The notes under the pieces: generated by a model | Told to the model about the DNA's origin: nothing | Database searches by the model: none | The model's input: the letters and a program-made list of their open reading frames with translations, nothing else | In this document: one piece after another, positions 1 through 8,813 of the stretch | How the letters are laid out: every line of letters starts with the position of its first letter | Numbering within the stretch: position 1 is the first letter of the stretch | Assembly (NCBI GenBank): GCA_002471275.1 | Contig: DKPQ01000003.1 | Coordinates: 62,001-126,000, forward strand | Direction of reading: 5' to 3' | Length of the DNA: 64,000 nucleotides | DNA from: Flammeovirgaceae bacterium UBA7330 | GTDB lineage: Bacteria; Bacteroidota; Bacteroidia; Cytophagales; Cyclobacteriaceae | Program-made: the position numbers and the translations under genes

Positions 1-1855
1 CTTTCCTTTCCTCATGATCAGCCAACCCCGGAACATCCCATGTTTTGTTTTGGAAAATAATGGTAGCACCAGCTTCCGCTAAACCGATCATCTTTTCAAG
101 AGTAGCCAATGGAAGGGATTCGAGTTCCGGCACAAATAAAACACGGTACTGAGAACCAGGGAGTATGAGCTGACCTGCATTCACATCAGCACTCAATAGC
201 TGGTTGTCTGAAATGTAATCCGTTTGCCATCCTCCTTTTTGAAGCTCCTCATTGAGTCGATAAAAAGGCGTAGGGATCAGCCATTCGGAAATATTGTGAA
301 CGGTAAGTTGGTACAGGCTTCGCTGCTCGGGAGCCTGCCACACGTCGTAAACCGGCCAGTAGACGAGTAACTCATTGTCCGGCTTTGCCTCCTGAAAAAC
401 AGCCTGACACCTGGCAATGTATTCATTCATGGCTTTCAGATCCTTCCAGAATGAATTGGTGGGACCAAAGTGAACGGATGCATAAAACAGCCAGCCCGGC
501 CATGGATAATCTTCCGGCGAATAGGTCGACCCATGGAAAAACACATGGTTGATTCCGGACAAAAACAACTGATCCAGTTCCGGCTTAGCCAGTGAGAGTG
601 GCGTCCTGAAATGCTCGGCCAGCCAGGTCAGACTTTCCGATGAAACCAAAGGTTTACCGGTGACATGTGCAGCCGACGAGGCAAACTTGAGCATATACGG
701 ATCAGGGGGTTCGCGGGTACTTAAATGTTCCTTTTCATATTTCAGTCCGGGGATGTCAAACTGCGTACTACCAAACGTTTCTATCTCCGGGATATCCACT
801 GTACCGTAAAGATCCAGCAAATTGCCCGGGGAACCGTGCGCCTGGTTTTTCACGAGCATCTGCCGCTCATGCGCCCAGTCTTTCCACTGATTGGTAAATG
901 ATTCAAGTAAGAGTTCACTCATCGTTTCCCTAAAATCCGACTTCACCCTTCGGCTGGATTCTGTGTCCTCCTCGCTGATCAGGTCACGCATGTGGAGCTT
1001 TAAGTCATACCCTCTTTTTTGACTGAAAGCCCGTAGAAACTCCGGCGTCCAGTCTGCATTGTATACTTCATAGCTGTCGTTAAACATCGCCCTAACCGGA
1101 TAGTCTACCATATCGAAAGCTGAATCAAATCTCATCAAATAGGCTTCTACCGCTTGTTTGGATAGGTGATCCACCACATAACCGCTACCACCTGGGGCTG
1201 CTCGTTTCACTTGCTGGCTGGTATTTCCACTAAACCCAGCGATCAATTCCCATGTCCCTTCGGGAGCTGTCCAGTCCAGCTGATCATTTGAATCCACTTT
1301 ATCGGACAGGTCCAAAACCTCACAATTTGATCCGTAAGCTGTGAGTATCTGTAGCTCTGTTTCAACCGGTTGATCTCTGCGGTCCAGCGCTAAGATGGGC
1401 TTACCAAGTTTCTCCCCTGGGGACAATTGATATTCCTCGACAAAAAGCCTGCCGGCACCCATTTCTTTTGGTATATGCGGACCCCCGAAAGGCCAGCCTG
1501 TTCCCTGGGTCATATCAACTTTCATCCCAAGTCTGGCTGCTTCATCGAGTGTGTGTTTCAGCATCTCCATCCATTGAGAAGACAAAAAATCGATATAGCG
1601 ACTTTCCTCTCCCTGTACCCCATAGATCGGTGCTATTTCTACTCCTCCTATACCAGCCCGGGAAAAGGCCTCCAGCTGGGCTGTAATACCAGCTTTATCC
1701 ACTCCATTGCCCATCCACCACCAACGCGTCCAGGGTTTGGATTCTGTTTTGATTTCCGGCCAGTCAATATTCACCGGTGCCGGGTCCTGATTACAGCCAG
1801 GAAAAATCAAAAAGTCAATCAAACAAAATAGCAGGGTAAAGAAGTGAGATCTCAT
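1..1855 (-). CDS. GH106-type alpha-L-rhamnosidase, partial (3' end outside window)
   Basis: Not closed inside the window. Translating the minus strand from the ATG at 1855 gives a reading frame that I followed through the first ~150 codons and again at the left edge without a stop. The N-terminus is a lipoprotein-like signal ending FPGC, so an exported, membrane-anchored enzyme is likely. Early residues carry a KPWTRWWWMGNGVD motif, then GIGGVEIAPIYG and DMTQGTGWPFGGP, the hallmark N-terminal pattern of GH106 alpha-L-rhamnosidases, which cleave terminal alpha-L-rhamnose. The family is usually about 1,000 residues or more, so roughly 40% is missing. The segment at the left edge reads NKTWDVPGLADHEE. 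It is divergent from the plus-strand hydrolase starting at 1949, with about 90 bp between them that may hold both promoters. Family assignment is from motif recognition; substrate is inferred. Confidence 0.85.
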   Translation of the reverse strand, partial: MRSHFFTLLFCLIDFLIFPGCNQDPAPVNIDWPEIKTESKPWTRWWWMGNGVDKAGITAQLEAFSRAGIGGVEIAPIYGVQGEESRYIDFLSSQWMEMLKHTLDEAARLGMKVDMTQGTGWPFGGPHIPKEMGAGRLFVEEYQLSPGEKLGKPILALDRRDQPVETELQILTAYGSNCEVLDLSDKVDSNDQLDWTAPEGTWELIAGFSGNTSQQVKRAAPGGSGYVVDHLSKQAVEAYLMRFDSAFDMVDYPVRAMFNDSYEVYNADWTPEFLRAFSQKRGYDLKLHMRDLISEEDTESSRRVKSDFRETMSELLLESFTNQWKDWAHERQMLVKNQAHGSPGNLLDLYGTVDIPEIETFGSTQFDIPGLKYEKEHLSTREPPDPYMLKFASSAAHVTGKPLVSSESLTWLAEHFRTPLSLAKPELDQLFLSGINHVFFHGSTYSPEDYPWPGWLFYASVHFGPTNSFWKDLKAMNEYIARCQAVFQEAKPDNELLVYWPVYDVWQAPEQRSLYQLTVHNISEWLIPTPFYRLNEELQKGGWQTDYISDNQLLSADVNAGQLILPGSQYRVLFVPELESLPLATLEKMIGLAEAGATIIFQNKTWDVPGLADHEERK

Positions 1856-1948
1856 CAGGATACGTCGGGTCAGTTGTTGCTCAGATTAATGCTTTTAAAG
1901 TTATAACTTAACCAGAGAAACTTCATTCATTTACAGAACACTTAGCGT

Positions 1949-3616
1949 ATGAATCCACTAAAACTCACCTGGATTTTCTTTTCAACCCTCTATTTTCTTC
2001 TTTCCGGATGCCATCCAAAAGACCCTGGCCTGGTTCCTCAATGGACCGTTCATGAGATTGCATTGACATGTGAGGAGACCTATGAAAACCCCTTTACCCA
2101 GGTCAACCTGTGGGCTGTCTTTAAAAGCAGTGCAGGAGATTCCCTGGTAAGGCCGGGATTCTGGGATGGGGACCAAAGCTGGAAAGTCCGGTTTTCACCT
2201 CCAAAGGCAGACGTTACCTGGACATACGAAACCTTTGCCAACCCGGAAGATCGAGGATTACATGGACAAAAAGGATTATTTAATTCAATAGCATACGATG
2301 GAAGCAATGAACTCTTAGCCAATGGATTACTAACCATGAGCAAAGGAAAACGAACCATCATTCAACAGTCAGGTAAAGCGTTTCCTGTTGTTGGGGATAC
2401 TCCATGGGCCTTACCTTTTCGGGCGACTACAGATCAGGCCAGGATCTACGCAAAAGACCGACAACAAAAAGGCTTTAATACAGCGCTCCTGTTCTCACTG
2501 CAACCTGATATGGAATCAACAGGGCCGGATAAGCGCAATACCCCACAGGGTTTTAAACGAGCCTTCAAAGATCTTCACGAGGGACATATACGAGAGTTAG
2601 TTCCGGAATACTTTCAGTACATGGACAGCCTAATCGACATTTTGATTGATCATGAAATCGTTCCTGTCTATCAGCCCGTGTTTCATGGTTTCGGGTGGAA
2701 AGGACAAAAAGTACTGGGGAATGTGATCGATCCGGGTGAATATGTCAGGTATTGCAATTATCTACTGGCCAGGTATGGCGCTCAGCCTGCCTTATGGCTG
2801 ATAGCAGGTGATAACGGTGGTCGGGATCCGGGGGTAAAAGAAGCCGGAGAAATGCTCGAGATCTGGGATTGCTATGCCCAGCCAACAGGTCTCCACTATA
2901 ATCCGTGCGATGACTATGTGGCCGGTTGGGCAGAGAATAATCCACTCAAACATTGTATGCATTATAACAAGTCTTTCCAGGGTGAAGATTGGCTGGACTT
3001 CCAATGGGCTCAGACGGGGCATAATGGAGAACATCTGTACCACAAAGTAGAAAGAATGTATGATGACTCTATCGTAAAAGCCGTGGCCAATGGTGAACCG
3101 ACTTACGAAGGCATGGCTGGTGGCAAAAACGGCCTGGGCTGGTGGCAGGGCGAAGAAGCCTGGATGCAAATGATGTCCGGAGGAACTATGGGGGTAGTGT
3201 ATGGGGCTGCTTCGCTTTGGCAATGGAAGGTCACTGCCGATGAAGAAGGCTGGACCGACTGGGCTGAACAACCCATGTCCTGGGAAGGCGCCATGAAGAT
3301 GGAGGGGTCAAAATATGTAGGATATATTTCAAAAGCCCTGGAGGGACTGGATTTTGCAGACATTGAAAAACGATGGGTCCTGGCAGATGGAAAGCCGCTG
3401 CTGGCTAAAGAAGGAAAACTATATATCTCCTATTTAAATGAAGGCGGAACAATCACCATCAAAGGTATTCCGGACGGCTTACGTATCCGTTGGTTTGATC
3501 CAAAGACGGGAGTATTTACGGATGCTGGCACTACTCAAAGTTCGGCAGAAGCCGGGCGACAGGTCAGTTTTGAGACGCCATCTGAGGAGCCGTGGGTGTT
3601 GATTGTGGGTGACTAG
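1949..3616 (+). CDS. Apiosidase-like (DUF4038/GH140-like) glycoside hydrolase lipoprotein
   Basis: 555 residues. The N-terminus has a hydrophobic stretch and a lipobox ending LLSGC (Cys about 21), so it should be a lipoprotein. Residues about 30-125 look like a DUF5060 beta-sandwich (WAVFKSS, PGFWDGD, VRFSPP). The DUF4038 TIM barrel follows, starting at VVGDTPWALPFRAT (about 147) with LWLIAGDNGG and GEPTYEG further on. The C-terminus (about 470-555; RIRWFDPKTG, EEPWVLIVGD) resembles the putative collagen-binding domain that usually closes these proteins. Such enzymes act on side chains of complex plant or algal polysaccharides; the exact bond cannot be told. It is divergent from the GH106 gene, and the two probably belong to one degradation locus. 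Confidence 0.85.
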   Translation: MNPLKLTWIFFSTLYFLLSGCHPKDPGLVPQWTVHEIALTCEETYENPFTQVNLWAVFKSSAGDSLVRPGFWDGDQSWKVRFSPPKADVTWTYETFANPEDRGLHGQKGLFNSIAYDGSNELLANGLLTMSKGKRTIIQQSGKAFPVVGDTPWALPFRATTDQARIYAKDRQQKGFNTALLFSLQPDMESTGPDKRNTPQGFKRAFKDLHEGHIRELVPEYFQYMDSLIDILIDHEIVPVYQPVFHGFGWKGQKVLGNVIDPGEYVRYCNYLLARYGAQPALWLIAGDNGGRDPGVKEAGEMLEIWDCYAQPTGLHYNPCDDYVAGWAENNPLKHCMHYNKSFQGEDWLDFQWAQTGHNGEHLYHKVERMYDDSIVKAVANGEPTYEGMAGGKNGLGWWQGEEAWMQMMSGGTMGVVYGAASLWQWKVTADEEGWTDWAEQPMSWEGAMKMEGSKYVGYISKALEGLDFADIEKRWVLADGKPLLAKEGKLYISYLNEGGTITIKGIPDGLRIRWFDPKTGVFTDAGTTQSSAEAGRQVSFETPSEEPWVLIVGD

Positions 3617-3716
3617 GAGAAGTAGTCACTCGGTCAGAGCCAGTCAACAGGTAGGTTTTACCGAACAAGATTTTGTCTTTGGCTTTAATTAAATAAGAAG
3701 CTCAGTTTTATTGCTT

Positions 3717-4068
3717 AAAACCCCGCCGAGGACACAATAATATCATAACACCCCTTCGGGGTTGGTCTATTCTTAATCCAAAATACACTATAGTCATTTC
3801 ATCCCTTCGGGATTAGACTAGAGCAAAACCTGATAAAAGGAGCGTAGGTTTACAATTATGGGTGGGCCACAAACCTTCGGAAGATAATCATGATGATTCA
3901 AAATTTTCCTCCATCATCGAGCATTAATGATTATTAAAAAACTCTGTCATTAATACACTAAAACGGTGTATATTATATCCCGAAGGCCTGCCTGCAGAAG
4001 GCAGGGATGAAACAATTATAGATAACATTGCTTAAGGCAAAAATAAACTCCGAAGGAGTGACATTATC
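3717..4068 (+). repeat. Cluster of REP-like hairpins upstream of a relic RAYT transposase
   Basis: This gene-free stretch holds several short palindromes with a TTCGG or CGAAGG core: CCCCTTCGGGG at 3751-3761, ATCCCTTCGGGAT at 3801-3813, an imperfect AACCTTCGGAAG near 3871-3882, a CCCGAAGG...GGCAGGGA arrangement at 3979-4007, and ACTCCGAAGGAGT at 4047-4059, ten bases before the ATG of the transposase relic. Clustered palindromes around a tyrosine transposase gene are typical of REP/RAYT systems. What is seen is the palindromes; the REP assignment is inferred from their position. Confidence 0.6.
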
Positions 4069-4269
4069 ATGGCTGGAACATTTTCACAAATCTACATTCA
4101 GGCGGTTTGCGCAGTAAAAGATCGAGAAAACTTGCTTCGTAAAGCCTGGAGAAATGATGTATTCAAATACATGACAGGTATCATTAAGAATAAACATCAA
4201 AATCTCAGTAAAGGACAAGATCAAAAAACCGACCCCTCAATCTTAATATCGGCAAACTGCCAGGATTGA
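4069..4269 (+). pseudogene. Truncated REP-associated tyrosine transposase (IS200/Y1-like), N-terminal fragment
   Basis: The 66-codon frame begins MAGTFSQIYIQAVCAVKDRE and continues with LLRKAWRNDVFKYMTGIIKN, which closely resembles the first ~45 residues of the Bacteroidota RAYT/TnpA-Y1 family (typically about 150 residues). After about residue 45 the similarity stops: the HUH histidine motif and catalytic tyrosine are absent, and the frame runs into the 3' end of the convergent TPR gene (overlap 4221-4269). It is therefore a decayed remnant that cannot mobilise anything by itself. A full-length homologue elsewhere in the genome would be needed to move the REP-like hairpins upstream. Confidence 0.65.
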
Positions 4270-5954
4270 TTAAAACGATTTAATGTTTCTGAAGCTTTGC
4301 GTTTATCTCCCAAGCCTGCATATGCTTTATAAAGGCCCATCAGTGCCCATCCATTGTTTTGCCATTTCTTCAAATCTTCCTGATAAATGGATACGGCCTT
4401 CTGAAACTCGGAATGACTCACAAGGAATTTCCCGTAATAATGGCGTGAAGACAAGTGCCAAGAAGGTGGTTCATAGTAAATCATATCATCTTCAATTGAC
4501 ACTGCCTTTTTGAAATGATCTTCGGCCTGACTGACATTCCCCTGAGCATTCAACAGCTCCGCAGCAACTAAATTGTATGCAATTTCAGCTACTGAGGCAG
4601 AATTATTGATAGTAGCATAAATTTCCCTATAAGAATCTTTATTTAAGATACTTTGAAGTGAATCAAGTTCCTCTTGCACTTCGTGTAGAATTCCCTTTCT
4701 TATGAAAGCTATTCCCCTACCATAATGCCAGAATATATTATAGTGGTTTAATTCACCCGGATACGGAATGGTCAGCAATTCATCCCACTTACCGAACCTA
4801 ACATAGGTCTGTATCGGAACAGCGGCAAATTCCTGCATAAAGGGTTGGCTGGCTAGCAGTCCGATAGGTACTTTTTCTGCGGTCTTTCTGGCTGCCGCAA
4901 GAGCTGTCTTACTATCTCCCATTATCGAAGCAGCCGACCAGAGGAAGTGGATGTTATGCGGATAATAAGCGAGAGGATATATTCCCTGAGAATAGCATTG
5001 AGAGATGTAGGATTCATCGGCATCGATGGCCTTTAGGTTTGATTTGGCAGCATCTTGATATCGGCCTACTCGAATGTATGCATGGGATGGCATATGAACC
5101 ATGTGTCCGGCTCCCGGCATTAGTGGTGCCAGCGCATCTCCACTTTCAGCAGCCTGTTCAGGAAATGGCAATTCCGTCAAATGGATCCTGAAGTGATGGG
5201 CCCCAGGGTGTTTAGGGTTGATAGAAATTGCTTTTTTAAGTGCAGACATTGCCTCCATCGTATTTGTTTTAGGAGTTAAGTCCTTTTCCCAATAGCTCCA
5301 GGGCATTGACGTCATGATCGCATCTGCATACAGGGTCAGTACATCAGGATGATCACTATACTTTTCAGCAACCTTTTGCATCTCCTTGACATACCTTTCA
5401 TTATCAACCTCAAATTGATTCCCAACCAATATAAATCGACTTTTCAGTGCATGGATCAAGGCGCTTTCCAGATCGTTAGCCTGATTGATGTTGTCAACGG
5501 CCTTCATCATACTTTCATAGGCAGCCTTTTTCCTTTCATCGTCAAGGATGTAATCATTGATGTTTGGACTCAGTGCATACGCTTGTCCCCAATAGGTCAT
5601 TGGAGCATCCGGAGAAATTCTTGAAGCTTCTTTGAAGGATCGATGTGCTTCCTGGTGATTGAAACCATAGGATAGATTCAAACCCTGATTGAAATAACGC
5701 TGAGCCTCAGTGGTGGCAGAAGAAATGGGAAAAGTATGGTTACCCAATCCTTCAAATAATGGAGCTTTTGTTTTTAGATCCTGATAGTGAAATGTTGGTT
5801 CCCCACAATTCGCCGGTATCTGATCTGCCAGATCAAACGCTGCAATGAGATTGGCTTCTAAAATACGATTTGGAGGGGGGTTGGTATCAACAAAAAAAAC
5901 CGAAATTATCAAAATGAAAAAAAGTAGCCCCGAGAGAAAACTAAGCTTTTTCAT
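4221..5954 (-). CDS. Tetratricopeptide-repeat protein
   Basis: 577 residues. It starts with a hydrophobic N-terminal helix (about residues 5-22), so it is probably exported or anchored facing the periplasm. TPR-like helical pairs follow: AQRYFNQGLNLSYGFNHQEA (about 83-102), MEAMSALKKAISINPKHPGA (about 230-250), SHAYIRVGRYQDAAKSNLKA, QAEDHFKKAVSIEDD and ALMGLYKAYAGLGDKRKASE at the C-terminus. Proteins of this architecture are common in Bacteroidota but have no defined reaction; a scaffold or protein-binding role is the most that can be said. It is a single gene, convergent with the transposase relic, and its last codons overlap that relic. Confidence 0.8.
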   Translation of the reverse strand: MKKLSFLSGLLFFILIISVFFVDTNPPPNRILEANLIAAFDLADQIPANCGEPTFHYQDLKTKAPLFEGLGNHTFPISSATTEAQRYFNQGLNLSYGFNHQEAHRSFKEASRISPDAPMTYWGQAYALSPNINDYILDDERKKAAYESMMKAVDNINQANDLESALIHALKSRFILVGNQFEVDNERYVKEMQKVAEKYSDHPDVLTLYADAIMTSMPWSYWEKDLTPKTNTMEAMSALKKAISINPKHPGAHHFRIHLTELPFPEQAAESGDALAPLMPGAGHMVHMPSHAYIRVGRYQDAAKSNLKAIDADESYISQCYSQGIYPLAYYPHNIHFLWSAASIMGDSKTALAAARKTAEKVPIGLLASQPFMQEFAAVPIQTYVRFGKWDELLTIPYPGELNHYNIFWHYGRGIAFIRKGILHEVQEELDSLQSILNKDSYREIYATINNSASVAEIAYNLVAAELLNAQGNVSQAEDHFKKAVSIEDDMIYYEPPSWHLSSRHYYGKFLVSHSEFQKAVSIYQEDLKKWQNNGWALMGLYKAYAGLGDKRKASETLNRFNQSWQFADIKIEGSVF

Positions 5955-6061
5955 GACCGTAAATTTTTTATAAAAGTTAACTCTTTTTTTTCATTTTACG
6001 GAGCGGCTAATGGATTATTTCGCAAACAACAGACCAACTTTCCCCGCAGGTATCTCACCCT

Positions 6062-6125
6062 TACTACCACTTCAGCTTGGCCATCCTGATCCTGTTCAGT
6101 CAGTAAGTGCTCTTGCAGTCCCTGT
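6062..6125 (-). pseudogene. Relic 3' end of a GH43-like hydrolase gene
   Basis: On the minus strand this stretch reads ...RIRMAKLKW-stop, matching the C-terminus of the intact gene at 12440-13450 (...GIRMARLKWE-stop) at both DNA and protein level. Relative to the intact copy it lacks about four bases just upstream (after LTD), which shifts the frame. The intact-gene strand and order are kept, and the 5' end of the same kind of gene is found at 8565-8665. The two fragments therefore look like the ends of one broken paralogue. Confidence 0.65.
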
Positions 6126-6209
6126 TAATTATTCAAAACTACGTTATCTACCAGTTTCATTGCTAAAAACCTGTCTACAAAAAGGCAGGCACCAACGAGG
6201 GTACATAGG

Positions 6210-6242
6210 TTGTTATAATACCCCATTGATTATTTATCTTTA
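6210..6242 (+). promoter_or_regulatory. Possible Bacteroidota-type promoter of the M28 peptidase gene
   Basis: TTG at 6210-6212 and TATCTTTA at 6235-6242 are separated by 22 bases. This approximates the Bacteroidota -33 TTG / -7 TAnnTTTG arrangement and ends 24 bases before the ATG at 6267. The match is by eye and AT-rich sequence makes chance hits common. Confidence 0.25.
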
Positions 6243-6266
6243 GCTTCCTTAATTAAACCTAACCTT

Positions 6267-8492
6267 ATGATCAGCCGACCACTTGTCAAAACATTCCTTT
6301 TGTGTTGTCTCATTGCTCAACTTTCACTTCCCTCCCTGGCTCAAACGGACTCCCTCATGGGGTTTTCCAGGGGTGGATCCCAAAGCCAACTTGCCATTGA
6401 ACAGCGATATGATGAAATGTTACAGGCTCAGAACCTGGATGACTGGATGAAATTCATGTCGGCCAGACCTCATCATGTGGGGTCGCCATACGATAAACAG
6501 GTGGTCGATTTTATGACCAATAAGTTTAAGGAATGGGGATATGAAGTGAAAGTGGAATCCTTTGATATACTCTTTCCCACACCAAAGGTCCTTCAGCTTG
6601 AGCTGATCAGCCCCACCAGGTATACGGCCAAACTCAGCGAACCACCGGTTGAAGGTGATGTCTCATCCACCTTAACCGATGAGGCCCTCCCACCCTACAA
6701 CTGTTTCTCCGTTGATGGGGATGTCACCGCCGAGCTGGTATTCGTCAACTATGGCTTACCTGAGGACTATGAGGAACTGGAAAAACTAGGCGTGGATGTG
6801 AAAGGAAAGATTGTGCTGGCGAAATACATGGGTTCATGGAGAGGGATCAAGCCCAAGGTGGCTGCCGAAAAAGGAGCCATCGGCTGTATCATCTACTCCG
6901 ACCCACAGGATGATGGCTTTTTCCAGGGCGACACCTACCCTGAGGGACCTTATAAAAATGAATTTGGAGTTCAAAGGGGTGCCGTGATGGACCTGCCCCT
7001 CTCCCCGGGTGACGTGCTCACCCCCGGCTATGGGGCCACGAAAAAGGCCAAACGATTAGCCAAAGAGGATGCACCGGCATTGACGAAGATCCCTGTCCTA
7101 CCGATTTCCTACCACGATGCTTTACCTCTACTCGAAGCCCTGGAAGGTCCTGTGGCTCCCGGCAGCTGGAGAGGCGGACTGCCTTTGACCTATCACATCG
7201 GTCCGGGCCCTGCCACCGTACATTTAAAAGTAGCCTTCAACTGGGACATGAAGCCAGCCCACAATATCATCGCTACGCTAAGAGGGAGTGAATACCCTGA
7301 TGAATGGGTCATCCGTGGCAATCATCACGATGCCTGGGTACACGGTGCTCTCGACCCGGTCAGTGGAATGGTCATCCTGATGGAGGAAGCTCGCTCAGTG
7401 AGTGAACTCGTGAAGTCCGGACACTCCCCAAAACGTACAATCGTCTATTGTGCCTGGGGAGCGGAAGAGCCGGGATTGATCGGGTCTACCGAATGGGTGG
7501 AAACGCATGAAGAAGAATTGAAAGAAAAAGCAGTGGCATATATCAATACTGACGGATCAGGGAGTGGATTTCTGTATGCAGGAGGATCTCATACGTTGGA
7601 AAAGTTCTTCAGTGGCATCACCGAGGTGGTCATGGATCCGCAAACAGATGTTCCCTTGCTGAAGCGGAGAAATGCCTATGAAAACCTGTCTGGAGAAGAC
7701 AACTGGTCTCACTTCAAACTTTATGCTTTGGGTTCGGGATCAGATTATTCTCCATTTTTTCAGCATACCGGCATCGCTTCGTTTAATCTGGGTTTTGGAG
7801 GAGAAAGTAGCGGAGGAGAATATCATACCATGTACGACACCTATGAAATGTACAAACGCTTCAAAGATCCTACTTTCCAGTATGGTGTCACCCTCGCCAA
7901 GGTGGCAGGAAGAACAACATTGAGGTTGGCCAATGCAGAAATCCTGCCCTTTGAATTCCAACACTTTACAAACACAGTGGCGGAATATGTGGATGAAGTG
8001 ATCAAACTGGCTGATGCACTGAGGGAGAATACAGAAAAGGAAAACAAACGGATCACTGAAGGCGTCTATGCCCTGGCCGCTGACCCCAGCAAATTATTTG
8101 TAGTACCCGAGCCGAAGCCCAGTGTTCCTTATTTCAATTTCGCACCCTTGCAAAATGTCCTGGATGAGCTCAAGCTGCAGGCACAAACCTTTGAAGAAGT
8201 GTCCAAAACCGCGAGCATTTCCGAGGCTGACAAACAGAAGCTCAATCAGCTCTTGAAAGATATGGAACGATCACTGACACGCGAGGAGGGCTTACCCGGT
8301 CGGCCCTGGTTCAAACACCACATCTATGCGCCCGGGTTTTATACAGGTTATGGCGTAAAAACATTACCGGGTGTTCGTGAATCCATTGAACAAAGAAACT
8401 TTGAACAGGTGGATGTGCAAATTAAGCTCGTTGCGGAAGTTCTGAGCCGGTTCAGTGATAAAATCTGTGAAGCAGTTGCATTGATGAAGTAG
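6267..8492 (+). CDS. M28 family metallopeptidase (glutamate carboxypeptidase II-like)
   Basis: 741 residues with a cleavable signal peptide (cut probably after SLPSLAQ), so periplasmic or exported. Domain order follows glutamate carboxypeptidase II/PSMA: N-terminal segment, protease-associated domain (about 140-310; GKIVLAKYMGSWRG, GAIGCIIYSDP), M28 catalytic domain (about 320-570), and a transferrin-receptor-like dimerisation domain at the C-terminus. All expected di-zinc ligands and the general base are visible: H353 in GNHHDAW, D363 in GALDPVSG, E400/E401 in WGAEEPG, D429 in YINTDGSG, and H520 in EYHTMYD. It should be an active exopeptidase; the substrate (acidic dipeptides are typical) is inferred. 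It is one of only two plus-strand genes and sits between two relic ends of a GH43-like gene. Confidence 0.93.
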   Translation: MISRPLVKTFLLCCLIAQLSLPSLAQTDSLMGFSRGGSQSQLAIEQRYDEMLQAQNLDDWMKFMSARPHHVGSPYDKQVVDFMTNKFKEWGYEVKVESFDILFPTPKVLQLELISPTRYTAKLSEPPVEGDVSSTLTDEALPPYNCFSVDGDVTAELVFVNYGLPEDYEELEKLGVDVKGKIVLAKYMGSWRGIKPKVAAEKGAIGCIIYSDPQDDGFFQGDTYPEGPYKNEFGVQRGAVMDLPLSPGDVLTPGYGATKKAKRLAKEDAPALTKIPVLPISYHDALPLLEALEGPVAPGSWRGGLPLTYHIGPGPATVHLKVAFNWDMKPAHNIIATLRGSEYPDEWVIRGNHHDAWVHGALDPVSGMVILMEEARSVSELVKSGHSPKRTIVYCAWGAEEPGLIGSTEWVETHEEELKEKAVAYINTDGSGSGFLYAGGSHTLEKFFSGITEVVMDPQTDVPLLKRRNAYENLSGEDNWSHFKLYALGSGSDYSPFFQHTGIASFNLGFGGESSGGEYHTMYDTYEMYKRFKDPTFQYGVTLAKVAGRTTLRLANAEILPFEFQHFTNTVAEYVDEVIKLADALRENTEKENKRITEGVYALAADPSKLFVVPEPKPSVPYFNFAPLQNVLDELKLQAQTFEEVSKTASISEADKQKLNQLLKDMERSLTREEGLPGRPWFKHHIYAPGFYTGYGVKTLPGVRESIEQRNFEQVDVQIKLVAEVLSRFSDKICEAVALMK

Positions 8493-8564
8493 GACAAATC
8501 TTAAACGAATAATTTAATGAGAGTATCAATAAGGATATGATTAAATACATCGTTTAGTGAGTGA

Positions 8565-8665
8565 ACAGGGACTTCCTTTTGGGCGGAAAATCTTGTAAAT
8601 CAGCACAATAACAGGAGCAGGTACTTATAATTATTTTTGTTTGAGGCTGATCCAACTATAAGCTC
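8565..8665 (-). pseudogene. Relic 5' end of a GH43-like hydrolase gene
   Basis: This stretch aligns along most of its length with the signal-peptide coding region and 5' flank of the intact gene near 13385-13485: shared blocks include GGGCGGAAA, CTTGTAAA, ACAGGAGCAGG, TTGAGG, ATCCAAC and AAGCT in the same order and spacing. The start codon is lost (CAT in the intact copy is TAT here). It has the same orientation as the C-terminal relic at 6062-6125, so the body of the old gene appears to have been replaced by the M28 peptidase segment. Confidence 0.65.
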
Positions 8666-8700
8666 TCCTGGGACATAACATTGGCAGGAATGGAAGGCAA

Positions 8701-8726
8701 AAAAAAGCCCCCGAAAAATCGGGGGC
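8701..8726 (-). terminator. Rho-independent terminator after the CHRD gene
   Basis: GCCCCCGA and TCGGGGGC form a perfect 8-bp stem with an AAAA loop (8707-8726). The adjoining A-run at 8701-8706 reads as a U-tract on the minus strand. It lies about 90 bases after the stop codon of the CHRD protein gene. Confidence 0.85.
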
Positions 8727-8813
8727 GAACTAACCAGCTATACACAACTCCACTTTTTGGAGTTGATATTTTTATAAAGCAATCTGTCCATTAGATTTCT
8801 TGTTTTGGGAGGT

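Noticed and set aside
6010..6243. 77-codon plus-strand reading frame upstream of the M28 peptidase
   Set aside because: It runs opposite to, and across, the relic C-terminus of the GH43-like gene, and has no protein motif. The relic explains the sequence better.
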